A DNA stretch of 48,658 nucleotides, taken from NCBI GenBank assembly GCA_016869555.1, contig VGDY01000010.1:1-48658 (forward strand), written 5' to 3'. The notes beneath the pieces were generated by a model, which was not told the origin of the DNA, made no database searches, and saw only the letters and a list, made by a program, of their open reading frames with translations. The position numbers and the translations under genes are program-made. This stretch comes from Alphaproteobacteria bacterium. Its GTDB lineage: Bacteria; Pseudomonadota; Alphaproteobacteria; Rhizobiales; Beijerinckiaceae. This document shows, piece by piece, positions 16,510-24,484 of this stretch (the stretch's first letter is position 1; each line of letters opens with the position of its first letter).

Positions 16510-17292
16510 ATGCGGAACTCTCGGCTTGGAACTCGCCGCTCGCTCGGAGCCGCGAATAAAATGAAAAGTCCAAGCTTGAAGGAAACCGCATCGAGCGCGG
16601 CCGAATGGCGATTGATTCTCGTCGTAGAGGACGACGAGGAAATCAGATCGCTCATATCGAAATATCTTAGCGACCACGGATTTAAGGTGATGGTCGCCCA
16701 AGACGGCAAACAGATGGACGAAGTCCTCGCGAGCGCGCAGGTCGATCTCATCGTTCTCGACGTCAACCTTCCCGACGAGGATGGATTTTCCATCTGCATG
16801 CGCTTGCGGAACGCGGGAAGCCCGCCGATGATCATGCTGACTGCGCGCGGCGAAGACACGGATCGGATACTCGGCATCGAACTCGGCGCCGACGATTATC
16901 TGGTCAAGCCCTTCGTTCCGCGTGAACTGCTCGCGCGAATCGGCGCCGTCCTTCGGCGGACGGCTCCGGACATCGAGCCTACGCTGGAAATTGACTCCTA
17001 TCGCTTCTCCGGCTTTCTCTTGGACCCTTCCGCGCGTCGTCTGTTGGGGCCGACCGGCGTAAGGGTGATTCTGACGAGCGCCGAATTCGACCTGTTACTG
17101 ACGTTCTGCCGCAATCCCGGAAAAGTATTCTCGCGCGATGAACTGAAGGCGGCGTCAACGACCGAGCGGAGCGTGGACATTCTGATCAGCCGGCTTCGCC
17201 AAAAAATCGAGAAGGATCCGCGAGACCCGGCGCATATTCAGACGATCCGCTCGATCGGCTACGCCTTCACGGCGAAGGTCAGCGTTCAGTGA
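16510..17292 (+). CDS. OmpR-family response regulator
   Basis: This is a DNA-binding response regulator of 260 residues. The receiver domain shows LVVEDDEEIRS, phospho-acceptor Asp in IVLDVNLPDEDG, Thr in MLTARGED and Lys in DDYLVKPF. The C-terminal winged helix has LTSAEFDLLLTF, SRDELK and the final SVDILISRLRQKIE with IQTIRSIGYAF. The start may be ATG 16510 or ATG 16561 (MKSPSLKE); the first 30 residues precede the receiver and are not conserved. It overlaps the sensor kinase gene by GTGA, so the two form a pair. A tandem direct repeat just upstream suggests autoregulation. The signal and target genes are unknown; the neighbouring sulfotransferase and glycosyltransferases are candidates. 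Confidence 0.92.
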   Translation: MRNSRLGTRRSLGAANKMKSPSLKETASSAAEWRLILVVEDDEEIRSLISKYLSDHGFKVMVAQDGKQMDEVLASAQVDLIVLDVNLPDEDGFSICMRLRNAGSPPMIMLTARGEDTDRILGIELGADDYLVKPFVPRELLARIGAVLRRTAPDIEPTLEIDSYRFSGFLLDPSARRLLGPTGVRVILTSAEFDLLLTFCRNPGKVFSRDELKAASTTERSVDILISRLRQKIEKDPRDPAHIQTIRSIGYAFTAKVSVQ

Positions 17293-18587
17293 GAACGTCC
17301 GCGCTCCGAAACATCAATGTGCAGCTGGGACTTCTCCTCCTTCTGTGCGTCGGCCTGTTCCACGCTGCGGTGACCGCGATCCTTTTCTTGTCCCAACCCC
17401 CTCCCGACAACCCTCGGGACCTGAGCGCAACCATCGTCGTTGCGGCCCTAACGGCATTGGACGTGTCATCCGCTATGGAACGGCCGGCGATTGCAGCGGC
17501 CTTGAACGCAAACCTTCCGGGGTTTCACGTCACGCTCTTAGCGCCGGGAGTCGCCACGCCCAACAAGGGCCATCCCGCCCATTTCCGATCTCGCCTTCCC
17601 ATCGGAGTCGAGATCGAGGCCCATGATGACGACAAGCAATTTAGCGGGTCTCTTAACGACGGTCAGAAATTCGTCCTGGACGCGCCGACCCCGCGTCCCG
17701 GATTTTCTCGCTTCGCGATTGTCACGCTCGGCTTCGTCGCGATCAGCCTGTTCGTCTTTTCCTTATGGGCCGCGCTGTCGCTGACGCGCCCCCTGACGAA
17801 TTTCGTAAACGCCGTCGAATCCTTCGGGCTCGACAGCGTTCCGGCGCAACTGGCCGAGTCCGGTCCCGAAGAGGTCCGCAAGGCGACGCGGGCGTTCAAT
17901 CGCATGCAGCGTCGCATCGCCGAGATGGCCGCTCAGCGAACGCGGATGTTGACGTCCGTCAGCCACGATCTTCGGACCCCAATCACCCGGATGCGTCTTC
18001 GCGCGGAATTCATCGAAGGCAACGAAACGAAGGCGAAACTGCTGCGCGACCTCGACCAGATGGAGGCGATGGTCCGCGGCTGCCTGGACTATCTGCGCGG
18101 TGGGTTCCAGCAAGAGGTCGTGACGCTGGATCTCGCGAGTCTGTTGCAGGCGGTTGTCGATCAGTTCTGCGATGTGGGCGCCGACGCGCGCTACGAGGGG
18201 CTCGATCACGTCAATGTTCTGGGCAGCCCGGACGATCTGGAGCGCGCGTTCTCCAACCTCATCGACAATTCGGTCAGATACGGGAAAAGCCCCGAAGTCC
18301 GGCTGTTGGAAAGCGATGACGCAGCGGTTGTCGAAGTCGTCGACAGGGGTCCGGGCATTCCCCAGGAAAAGAGGGAAGCGATGCTGGAGCCTTTCGAGCG
18401 AGGAGACGCAGGCGCGTCCTCGAGCGCGAAAGAGGGATTCGGGCTGGGCCTGGCGATCGCGCGCTCGATCGTGGAAGCTCATGGCGGACGTCTGATGTTA
18501 GACGAGCGCGCCGGCGGCGGCCTGATCGCGAGGGTGTCGCTGCCGAAAGCAGACCGCGAAACAAAACGAAACGAATTGAGCAAATAA
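17289..18587 (+). CDS. EnvZ-like sensor histidine kinase
   Basis: This is a membrane histidine kinase of 432 residues. It has TM1 at about residues 13-35, a periplasmic domain of roughly 100 residues, TM2 at about 141-165, a HAMP linker (SLTRPLTNFVNAVESF) and a DHp helix with SVSHDLRTPITRMRLR (His 226). The HATPase domain has LERAFSNLIDNSVRYG, VVDRGPGIP and GFGLGLAIARSIVEAHGG. It starts at GTG 17289, overlapping the regulator's stop. The periplasmic domain is short and rich in charged residues; its ligand cannot be read from sequence. Confidence 0.93.
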   Translation: MRTSALRNINVQLGLLLLLCVGLFHAAVTAILFLSQPPPDNPRDLSATIVVAALTALDVSSAMERPAIAAALNANLPGFHVTLLAPGVATPNKGHPAHFRSRLPIGVEIEAHDDDKQFSGSLNDGQKFVLDAPTPRPGFSRFAIVTLGFVAISLFVFSLWAALSLTRPLTNFVNAVESFGLDSVPAQLAESGPEEVRKATRAFNRMQRRIAEMAAQRTRMLTSVSHDLRTPITRMRLRAEFIEGNETKAKLLRDLDQMEAMVRGCLDYLRGGFQQEVVTLDLASLLQAVVDQFCDVGADARYEGLDHVNVLGSPDDLERAFSNLIDNSVRYGKSPEVRLLESDDAAVVEVVDRGPGIPQEKREAMLEPFERGDAGASSSAKEGFGLGLAIARSIVEAHGGRLMLDERAGGGLIARVSLPKADRETKRNELSK

Positions 18588-18634
18588 ATGTCTCCGGCGA
18601 GTCCGACATTGAGGACCCAAACAGGGTCATCAAA

Positions 18635-20023
18635 ATGTCGATACAGCAATCAGCTCCGGGCCGCGCCGCACTATCGGGAAAAACCGTCGCAGTCGTGCAT
18701 CCTGCGTGGCACTCCTGCGGCACGCACCAAGTCATCGCCAGTCAAATAAGGGCCTACAAGAAGCTTGGCGCGCGCGTGATCTCCATCGCGCTGATGGACG
18801 ACGTCACGCCCTCGATCAGCCGCGGCGAACGGTGGAAGAACTACAGGTTGCACAGTCGCGACCTCGCCGCCGACGAGAGATATGAATCGTCCGCCACGAT
18901 CGCGGACCTCTTCAAGACAGCGCTCCTAAAGGACGGTTGGTTGCCCTTGATTCATGGCGACCACGCAACCTGGCTCGTGGAGCTGATGAAGCGCGCGCCT
19001 CTGCCCGAAAAGCTCGATACTGTCGCCATCGACCTGATCCACGCCAACCATTTCTTCGTGATGCCTTTCGTCGAAAGAATGCGCGAGGGGCGCCGCATTC
19101 CCGTCGTGCTCGACACGCACGACATTCAGGCTCGGCAGTACGAGTTGCGAAATCGCGCTGGGTTCAGCATCCCGCCGCATGTTCGCTATAACAGCATGCT
19201 CGCGGTCGAACTCGAATGGCTCGGGCGCGCCGACCTTTGCGTTCACTTGAACTCGGAAGAGTATGCAACGTTCGGCCAGCTACTGCCTCATTCCCGTCAC
19301 GCACTGATCTATCCGTCGATCGCCCCCGTGCGCGCCGGCGCCAATGGCGTCCAGGCGATCTTCGTCGCCGCCAACAACGCCGCCAACTACATCAGCGTCC
19401 GATGGTTTCTAAAATATATTGTGCCGCACGCGCCCGAAATGTCGATTTCGATTTTTGGCGACATCGCCGATGGCGTGAAAAAGCGTGATCGGCCGTTGTA
19501 TGAAAAACATTGCAGTCTTTTCCGGGGCAGGATCGCCGATATCGAGTCCGCCTACGCCGACGCAGCTATCGTTCTCCTCCCAACAAGAGAAGGGCATGGC
19601 CTGTCGATCAAGACCATGGAAGCCCTGTCCAGCGGACTGCCGATCGTCGCGACGTCGAAGGCTTTCAGGGGCATGGAGATCGATTCGTCGCGGCTGCGCA
19701 ATGTCTACATTGCTGACGACGCCAGCGAATTCGCCGCCGCCATGCTCAAATGTCGCGCCACGATAGAACGAAACGATACGGCGGCGGGCGATACGCGCGC
19801 GCTATACGACGAAGAATATTCGTTGGAGCGCTTTGCGCGTCGGCTCGGAGACGTCGCCTGCAAGTTGATGGCGAGCGCGCGCCATACGCCGTTGGACGCC
19901 GGACACAGAAAATCGGCGACCGGCGCCTGGACTGACCCCGCTCGGCGCCGTTCGCCGGCTGATCGGTCAAGCCGCGCGACTTGCGACGAAAAGCCGATCC
20001 GCCGCAAAAATCCGCATCACTGA
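18635..20023 (+). CDS. GT4-type glycosyltransferase
   Basis: This is a GT-B fold glycosyltransferase of 462 residues. The acceptor half contains VVLDTHDIQARQYELRNRAG. The donor-binding half has AIFVAANNAANYISVRWF and the GT4 nucleotide-sugar loop PTREGHGLSIKTMEALSSGL followed by PIVATSKAFRGME. The last 40 or so residues are Arg/Pro/Ser-rich and do not look like a natural domain end, while another frame across 19930-20072 is open and runs into the next gene; a frameshift is possible. It lies 47 bases after the sensor kinase. Donor and acceptor sugars are unknown. Confidence 0.82.
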   Translation: MSIQQSAPGRAALSGKTVAVVHPAWHSCGTHQVIASQIRAYKKLGARVISIALMDDVTPSISRGERWKNYRLHSRDLAADERYESSATIADLFKTALLKDGWLPLIHGDHATWLVELMKRAPLPEKLDTVAIDLIHANHFFVMPFVERMREGRRIPVVLDTHDIQARQYELRNRAGFSIPPHVRYNSMLAVELEWLGRADLCVHLNSEEYATFGQLLPHSRHALIYPSIAPVRAGANGVQAIFVAANNAANYISVRWFLKYIVPHAPEMSISIFGDIADGVKKRDRPLYEKHCSLFRGRIADIESAYADAAIVLLPTREGHGLSIKTMEALSSGLPIVATSKAFRGMEIDSSRLRNVYIADDASEFAAAMLKCRATIERNDTAAGDTRALYDEEYSLERFARRLGDVACKLMASARHTPLDAGHRKSATGAWTDPARRRSPADRSSRATCDEKPIRRKNPHH

Positions 20024-20072
20024 AACCACTCGCTGGACCGCTCGAAAACGCGCGTCCGCGTTCTCGGCGCGC

Positions 20073-21485
20073 ATGCTGGAGAGGAGCAAGATGGCGCACA
20101 AGATCGAACACGAAAGCGAAATCGCTGTTTTTCTGGCGTCGCAGATTCAGCAAGAGAATCTGGAAATGAATCGCAGACGAATAGCCTATGCGCTCGATCC
20201 CGTAACGGCTTTCGTCTACTTCAAATTGAGAGAATTCTACTGGACGCTGACCCGGCGGCTGGGCCTTGCCCATCTGCACGATGGTTCGCGAAACCGGCGC
20301 CGTTCGAGCCTCAATCGCCGGCCTCTTCTGCCAGCGGAACTCGCCTCGGATGACACGCTCTCCGCAATCTCATCCGCCCGCGTTTTCATTGATGTCACGC
20401 CGACATTGCGGTTTGGCGGGAAAACTGGCGTTCAACGCGTCGTTCGCGAGATCGCGAAGAGAGCGATCCGAGATCGATTTGCGCTTCCCGTGATCGTCGA
20501 AAATGGCGAACTTCTTTCCTACTACGATCATCCGTCGCTGCCGCGCTCGGTCACGTTCAGGGAAGGCGACAAATTTGTGCTCCTCGACACCAGCTGGGGC
20601 GTGCGTTTCGAGCATCTGCCTTTCGTGCAGGCGCTCGCCGACGTCGGCGGGCAGCTCATCACCGTCCTGCATGACTTGATCCCCTTAATCCATCCGCTCA
20701 GCGTCAGCCCTGAAATGACTGCCGAATTCAACGAGTGGTTCGAAAAAATCGTATTGAAGAGCGATCGCGTCATTTGCGTCTCAAAGAGCACGGCGATGAA
20801 TTTCATCGCATACATCGCGCGCGAAGGCCTCGCCACGAAGCCGCATCTTCGCGTCGGCTGGTGGCGACTGGGCGCGGATTTCGACGACGAGGATAACGCG
20901 CAAGCTTCTGCAGAGGCCAAGGCCGTGACGGCGAATGAAGCGCCTTACTTTCTGACCGTCGGCAGTCTCGAGCCGCGAAAAGGCTATCCGATCGCGCTCG
21001 ACGCCTTCGAACGTCTGTGGTCGAAGGGGGTCGACGCGCGCTACGTCGTCATCGGCCGGGCGGGATGGCAAAGCCAGTCTCTCGAACATCGCATCAGGCA
21101 ACACCGGGAATTTGGACGACGCCTGCTATGGCTGGATCAGGCGAACGACGCCGATCTTCATCACTGCTATTCCCACGCATGCGCATTGGTTTATCCGTCG
21201 ATGATCGAAGGATTCGGCTTGCCGCTGGTTGAAGCCGGTCGTTACGGACTGCCGGTCATCGCCTCGGATTTGCCTGTGTTCCGCGAAACCGGCGGAGACC
21301 ATGTCCGCTATTTCAACGTGTTGGACTCGATCGACTTGGCCGAGAAGATCGAGACGCTCTATCGGGAACCGATCGAAAAAGAAAAAATCCCGACCTATTC
21401 TTGGGACGACTCTGCGCGCAATCTCGCCGATCTCATTTTGAATGACGCCTGTCACACGCACATTCAGCGACAGTCTCCCGCATGA
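20073..21485 (+). CDS. GT4-type glycosyltransferase, second
   Basis: The 470-residue protein has VFIDVTPTLRFGGKTGVQRV near residue 103, typical of a GT4 subgroup in which TGVQRVVRE follows the first strand. It continues with HDLIPLIHP, DRVICVSKSTAMNF, FLTVGSLEPRKGYPIALDAF and the donor loop IEGFGLPLVEAGRYGLPVIA with SDLPVFRE. Such enzymes add mannose or related sugars to surface polysaccharides. The frame is open for about 300 bases upstream of ATG 20073, so an earlier non-ATG start is possible. It follows the other glycosyltransferase by 49 bases and is probably cotranscribed with it. Confidence 0.87.
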   Translation: MLERSKMAHKIEHESEIAVFLASQIQQENLEMNRRRIAYALDPVTAFVYFKLREFYWTLTRRLGLAHLHDGSRNRRRSSLNRRPLLPAELASDDTLSAISSARVFIDVTPTLRFGGKTGVQRVVREIAKRAIRDRFALPVIVENGELLSYYDHPSLPRSVTFREGDKFVLLDTSWGVRFEHLPFVQALADVGGQLITVLHDLIPLIHPLSVSPEMTAEFNEWFEKIVLKSDRVICVSKSTAMNFIAYIAREGLATKPHLRVGWWRLGADFDDEDNAQASAEAKAVTANEAPYFLTVGSLEPRKGYPIALDAFERLWSKGVDARYVVIGRAGWQSQSLEHRIRQHREFGRRLLWLDQANDADLHHCYSHACALVYPSMIEGFGLPLVEAGRYGLPVIASDLPVFRETGGDHVRYFNVLDSIDLAEKIETLYREPIEKEKIPTYSWDDSARNLADLILNDACHTHIQRQSPA

Positions 21486-21782
21486 CTGGCGGTCCGGCGC
21501 CTTGCTCATCGCAAGAGCGACGTCATGCGGATCGCAACCGCGAAGAGCGTTTGGCGAAGTCGCGCTGAGCTTGCGCCAGAGTCATGCTGGCGCCGACAGG
21601 CTGTTCCAGTCGAGACTCGCCGAGGCGGCAACGCCATTGGCGCATGCTGAACCGCGAACAGTCCCGAGAGGGGTCTAAGCAGCAGATCGGCCGGATCGAC
21701 GACCAATCCTGCCTACCCATCCCCTCTCCCCTGCTCTATACGGATTTGCAACGCAGCTCCCGCCCCGTTAGCTTCGCCGCCC
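21486..21782. other. Intergenic region after the glycosyltransferases
   Basis: This stretch of 297 bases has no recognisable gene. Short open frames of 65-80 codons exist on both strands but are Arg/Ser-rich and overlap each other, as expected for chance frames in GC-rich DNA. It probably holds the promoter of the TerB-like gene; CTATACGG near 21735 could be a -10 region. No clear terminator was seen. Confidence 0.4.
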
Positions 21783-22295
21783 ATGCTCTCAGCTCTCAGA
21801 AATTTCATCAACGAACTCGCCGGCGAGGCCGACGCGCCGAAGCCCTTTGAGGCCGCCGACTATCAGCTCGCCGCCGCGGCGCTGCTCGTTCATATCGCCT
21901 CGATCGACGGCGACTTCGACGACCGCGAGAAAGCCCGCATCCGGCAGCTCGTCGAGGCGCGCTTTGGCCTGGCCGGCGAAGAAGCGGCCGAACTCATCGA
22001 TTCCGCGCGCGCGAGCGAGCGCGACGCCGTCGATCTCTATCGCTTCACCAGCGTGTTGAAGCGCCGGCTCGACGAGGACGGGCGCCGCCAGATCGTCGGG
22101 ATGCTCTGGGACATGGCGCATGCCGACGGCGCGGTTCACGAATTCGAGGAGAATGTCGTCTGGCGCGTCGCCGAACTGCTCGGCGTCTCGACCCGCGACC
22201 GCGTCGAACTGCGCCGAGAGGCGCGCGACGGCGCCGCCCCGGCCCCGGGCGGCCCGAGCGGCCCTTGGTCTCCCGGAAAGGACGACGGCCGGTGA
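21783..22295 (+). CDS. TerB-family tellurite-resistance-like protein
   Basis: This is a 170-residue, mostly helical cytosolic protein. Two repeats of the TerB/DjlA-N pattern are visible: AAALLVHIASIDGDFDDREK (about residues 34-53) and MLWDMAHADGAVHEFEENVV, each with an acidic loop that may bind metal. The last 25 residues are a Pro/Gly-rich tail. The family role is ill-defined; members occur alone in many alphaproteobacteria without other ter genes. It overlaps the following SDR gene by four bases, so the two are translationally coupled. Confidence 0.8.
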   Translation: MLSALRNFINELAGEADAPKPFEAADYQLAAAALLVHIASIDGDFDDREKARIRQLVEARFGLAGEEAAELIDSARASERDAVDLYRFTSVLKRRLDEDGRRQIVGMLWDMAHADGAVHEFEENVVWRVAELLGVSTRDRVELRREARDGAAPAPGGPSGPWSPGKDDGR

Positions 22296-23077
22296 CGCGT
22301 CCGGTCGCGGTCATCACCGGCGCGTCCGACGGCATCGGCGCCGAACTGGCCAGAATCTTCGCCGTCAGAGGCCATGAGCTGGCGCTCGTCGCCCGCCGCG
22401 GCGAGCGGCTTGAGGCGCTGGCCGGCGAGATCGCCGCGAGCGGCGCGGCGCGCCCGCTGCCGATCGAACTCGATCTCACAACCGAGGGCGCCGCGGACGC
22501 GCTGTCCGAGCGCCTCGCCGAGGCCGGCCTCGCGCCTAACTTCCTGGTCAACAACGCCGGTTTTGGCCTGATGGGCCGGGCGATCGAGCTTGACGCCACA
22601 GAGCAGCTCGCCATGGTCGATCTCAACATGCGGGCGCTGACCGCGCTGACCCTGCGCTTTCTGCCGTCGATCGTCGCGGCGAAGGGCGGCGTGCTCAACG
22701 TCGCCTCGGTCGCCGCCTTCATGCCGGGGCCGGGCTTCGCTGTCTATTACGCCAGCAAGGCCTATGTGCGCTCGTTCAGCGAGGCGCTCTACGAGGAGCT
22801 GAAGCCTGCGGGCGTCAAGGTCGCCTGCCTCTGCCCCGGTCCGGTGGAGACCGGCTTTCAGGCGCGGGCCGGCTTCGATTTCTCGGGCGTGATGGGCGCG
22901 ATGAAGCCGGCGATGCTGCCGGCGGCGGAAGTGGCCCGCCAGGGCTATGAGGGCTTGATGGCCGGCAAGCGGGTCATCGTGCCGGGCCTCGTCAACCGCA
23001 TGTTCGTTTGGGGCTCGGCGGCGGCGCCGCGCGCGCTGCTGTTGCCGCTGCTCGCGACCGCCCAGCGACGGCGCTGA
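22292..23077 (+). CDS. Short-chain dehydrogenase/reductase
   Basis: This is a classical SDR of about 261 residues. The cofactor motif is TGASDGIGAEL, followed by NNAGFG, the catalytic Ser in NVASVAAF and YYASKAYVRSF carrying the YxxxK pair. The first segment VITGASDGIG and an Arg-rich patch after it (ALVARRGERL) suggest NADP(H). Substrate unknown; related proteins are annotated as DltE-like or acyl-group reductases. I choose GTG 22292 since it forms GTGA with the TerB stop; an ATG at 22265 would overlap the upstream gene by 31 bases. Confidence 0.87.
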   Translation: MTRPVAVITGASDGIGAELARIFAVRGHELALVARRGERLEALAGEIAASGAARPLPIELDLTTEGAADALSERLAEAGLAPNFLVNNAGFGLMGRAIELDATEQLAMVDLNMRALTALTLRFLPSIVAAKGGVLNVASVAAFMPGPGFAVYYASKAYVRSFSEALYEELKPAGVKVACLCPGPVETGFQARAGFDFSGVMGAMKPAMLPAAEVARQGYEGLMAGKRVIVPGLVNRMFVWGSAAAPRALLLPLLATAQRRR

Positions 23078-23080
23078 ATT

Positions 23081-23110
23081 AAAAAGCGAGCCCTGCGGCC
23101 CGCTTTCATT
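23081..23110. terminator. Bidirectional terminator between SDR gene and rpmF
   Basis: AAAGCGAGCC and GGCCCGCTTT form a ten-base stem with one mismatch around a four-base loop. There is an A-tract on the left and T-rich sequence on the right, so it can end both the plus-strand SDR transcript and the minus-strand rpmF transcript. Confidence 0.75.
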
Positions 23111-23129
23111 CGCTCACCCGTCGGCGCGC

Positions 23130-23318
23130 TTATTCCTCGACGGTTTTCGGCTTCAGCACCTGACGGCCGCGATACATGCCTGTCTTGAGATCGACGTGAT
23201 GCGGCCGGCGGAGTTCGCCGGAATCCTTGTCTTCGACATAGGTCGGCGCCTTAAGGGCGTCGGCGGAGCGGCGGAAGCCTCGCTTCATTGGCGAGGTTTT
23301 TCTTTTCGGAACAGCCAT
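23130..23318 (-). CDS. rpmF: Large ribosomal subunit protein bL32
   Basis: The 62-residue basic protein begins [20 protein letters not shown], the family signature, and ends in [18 protein letters not shown]. Length and sequence match alphaproteobacterial L32, which lacks the zinc-binding cysteines of some other bacteria. It stands alone on the minus strand with a terminator just downstream. Confidence 0.98.
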   Translation of the reverse strand: MAVPKRKTSPMKRGFRRSADALKAPTYVEDKDSGELRRPHHVDLKTGMYRGRQVLKPKTVEE

Positions 23319-23426
23319 TTATTCTCTCTCTCGACGGACGCGCGGGGCAATACGCCGCGCGGCGGAAACTGGCCCGGGGCCTATACGCGAAATCTTGCCG
23401 CCTGGCTACCCCTTGAGCCCTTCCGC

Positions 23427-24431
23427 CTATCGGATCGAGCCCGGCGGCACTGGCGCGCCCGGCTCCCTGTCATAGGCGCTCTTTTCGGCGCCTGACAGCA
23501 TCGCCGGATCGTCCTCGACGAGCCGGTTGGCGGCGCGCTCGTCGCTCTGCTTATGCGCTGTCGCCAGGGGGCCCGCTTGCATGCCGGTGGTCGAGGCAAG
23601 CCAGCTCCGCCACTGATCGGCCGAGCCGTTGAAGGTGTTCTGGTCAACCGCGCCGGTGATGCCCGGAATGCGCCCGTCCGAGCGATATTGCCAGAACGTC
23701 CATTTGCGGTCGCCGTAACGCACCTGGGGGTGGTATTTCGTCGAGCGCACCCAGATCGGATATTCCGAAAGGGCGCCCGAATGCAGGATCGCCTGATAGA
23801 AGTCGACCGACGAATAGATGATCGGCTTCTTGCCGTAGTGGCGCTCCATCTGTTCGAGCATCGCCTTCATGTCGCGCAGCACTTCCTCGCGATAAAGCGT
23901 GCGTTTGCAGGACCCCGACGTCGGCGTCGGCTCGACGTCGAGCACCGGCGGCAGCGCGTCCGGCTCGTTCGGCACGACGCTGGCGAAATTGCCGATCTCT
24001 TCGTGGGGCTGGCGGCACCAGTAAACGAAATGATAGGCGCCGCGCGGGACGCCCGCCGCCTTCGCCGCCGCCCAATTATAGGCGAATTTCGAGTCGACCC
24101 GGTCGCCGCCCTCGGTCGCCTTGATGAAGGCGAAGGAGACGCCGGCGTCCTTGACCTGCTCCCAGTCGATATTCCCCTGATATTTCGACACGTCGATGCC
24201 ATGGACGGCGAATTCGGCGCTGCGGGTCGCCGGAAAATTATGCAGCTCCGTCTCCGGCACGGCGTAGGCGAGAAAGCTCGGGTCGCGCTTGGGGTTGATC
24301 AGCGGGGCGCTGGTCTGTAGCCGCGGCCGGCGCGAAAAACCCGGATCATAGGAACTGCCGCAGCCGGCGAGCGACGCCGCGGCGAGGGCGGCGCATCCGA
24401 GAACGGGGGGGAAGAATTTCAACGAGCGCAT
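23427..24431 (-). CDS. GH25-family lysozyme-like lipoprotein
   Basis: This 334-residue exported protein has a lipoprotein signal ending AAASLAGCGSS (lipobox LAGC, about residues 21-24), so it is likely anchored in the outer membrane or periplasmic face. The catalytic domain shows HGIDVSKYQGNIDWEQVKDA, FAFIKATEGGDRVD, LPPVLDVEPT and IIYSSVDFY, typical of glycoside hydrolase family 25 muramidases; DVE carries the catalytic acids. The last 60 residues are a low-complexity tail. It may remodel peptidoglycan in the cell's own wall. Neighbours MgtE and rpmF give no functional hint. Confidence 0.9.
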   Translation of the reverse strand: MRSLKFFPPVLGCAALAAASLAGCGSSYDPGFSRRPRLQTSAPLINPKRDPSFLAYAVPETELHNFPATRSAEFAVHGIDVSKYQGNIDWEQVKDAGVSFAFIKATEGGDRVDSKFAYNWAAAKAAGVPRGAYHFVYWCRQPHEEIGNFASVVPNEPDALPPVLDVEPTPTSGSCKRTLYREEVLRDMKAMLEQMERHYGKKPIIYSSVDFYQAILHSGALSEYPIWVRSTKYHPQVRYGDRKWTFWQYRSDGRIPGITGAVDQNTFNGSADQWRSWLASTTGMQAGPLATAHKQSDERAANRLVEDDPAMLSGAEKSAYDREPGAPVPPGSIR

Positions 24432-24484
24432 GTCGTCAAATTATCTCCACAGGCGGTAACGGAGCGTAAACGCGCCGCCGCGAC

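Noticed and set aside
21486-21782. Possible small gene on the minus strand (about 65 codons)
   Set aside because: There are several overlapping short frames of poor composition, no ribosome-binding site and no recognisable sequence.
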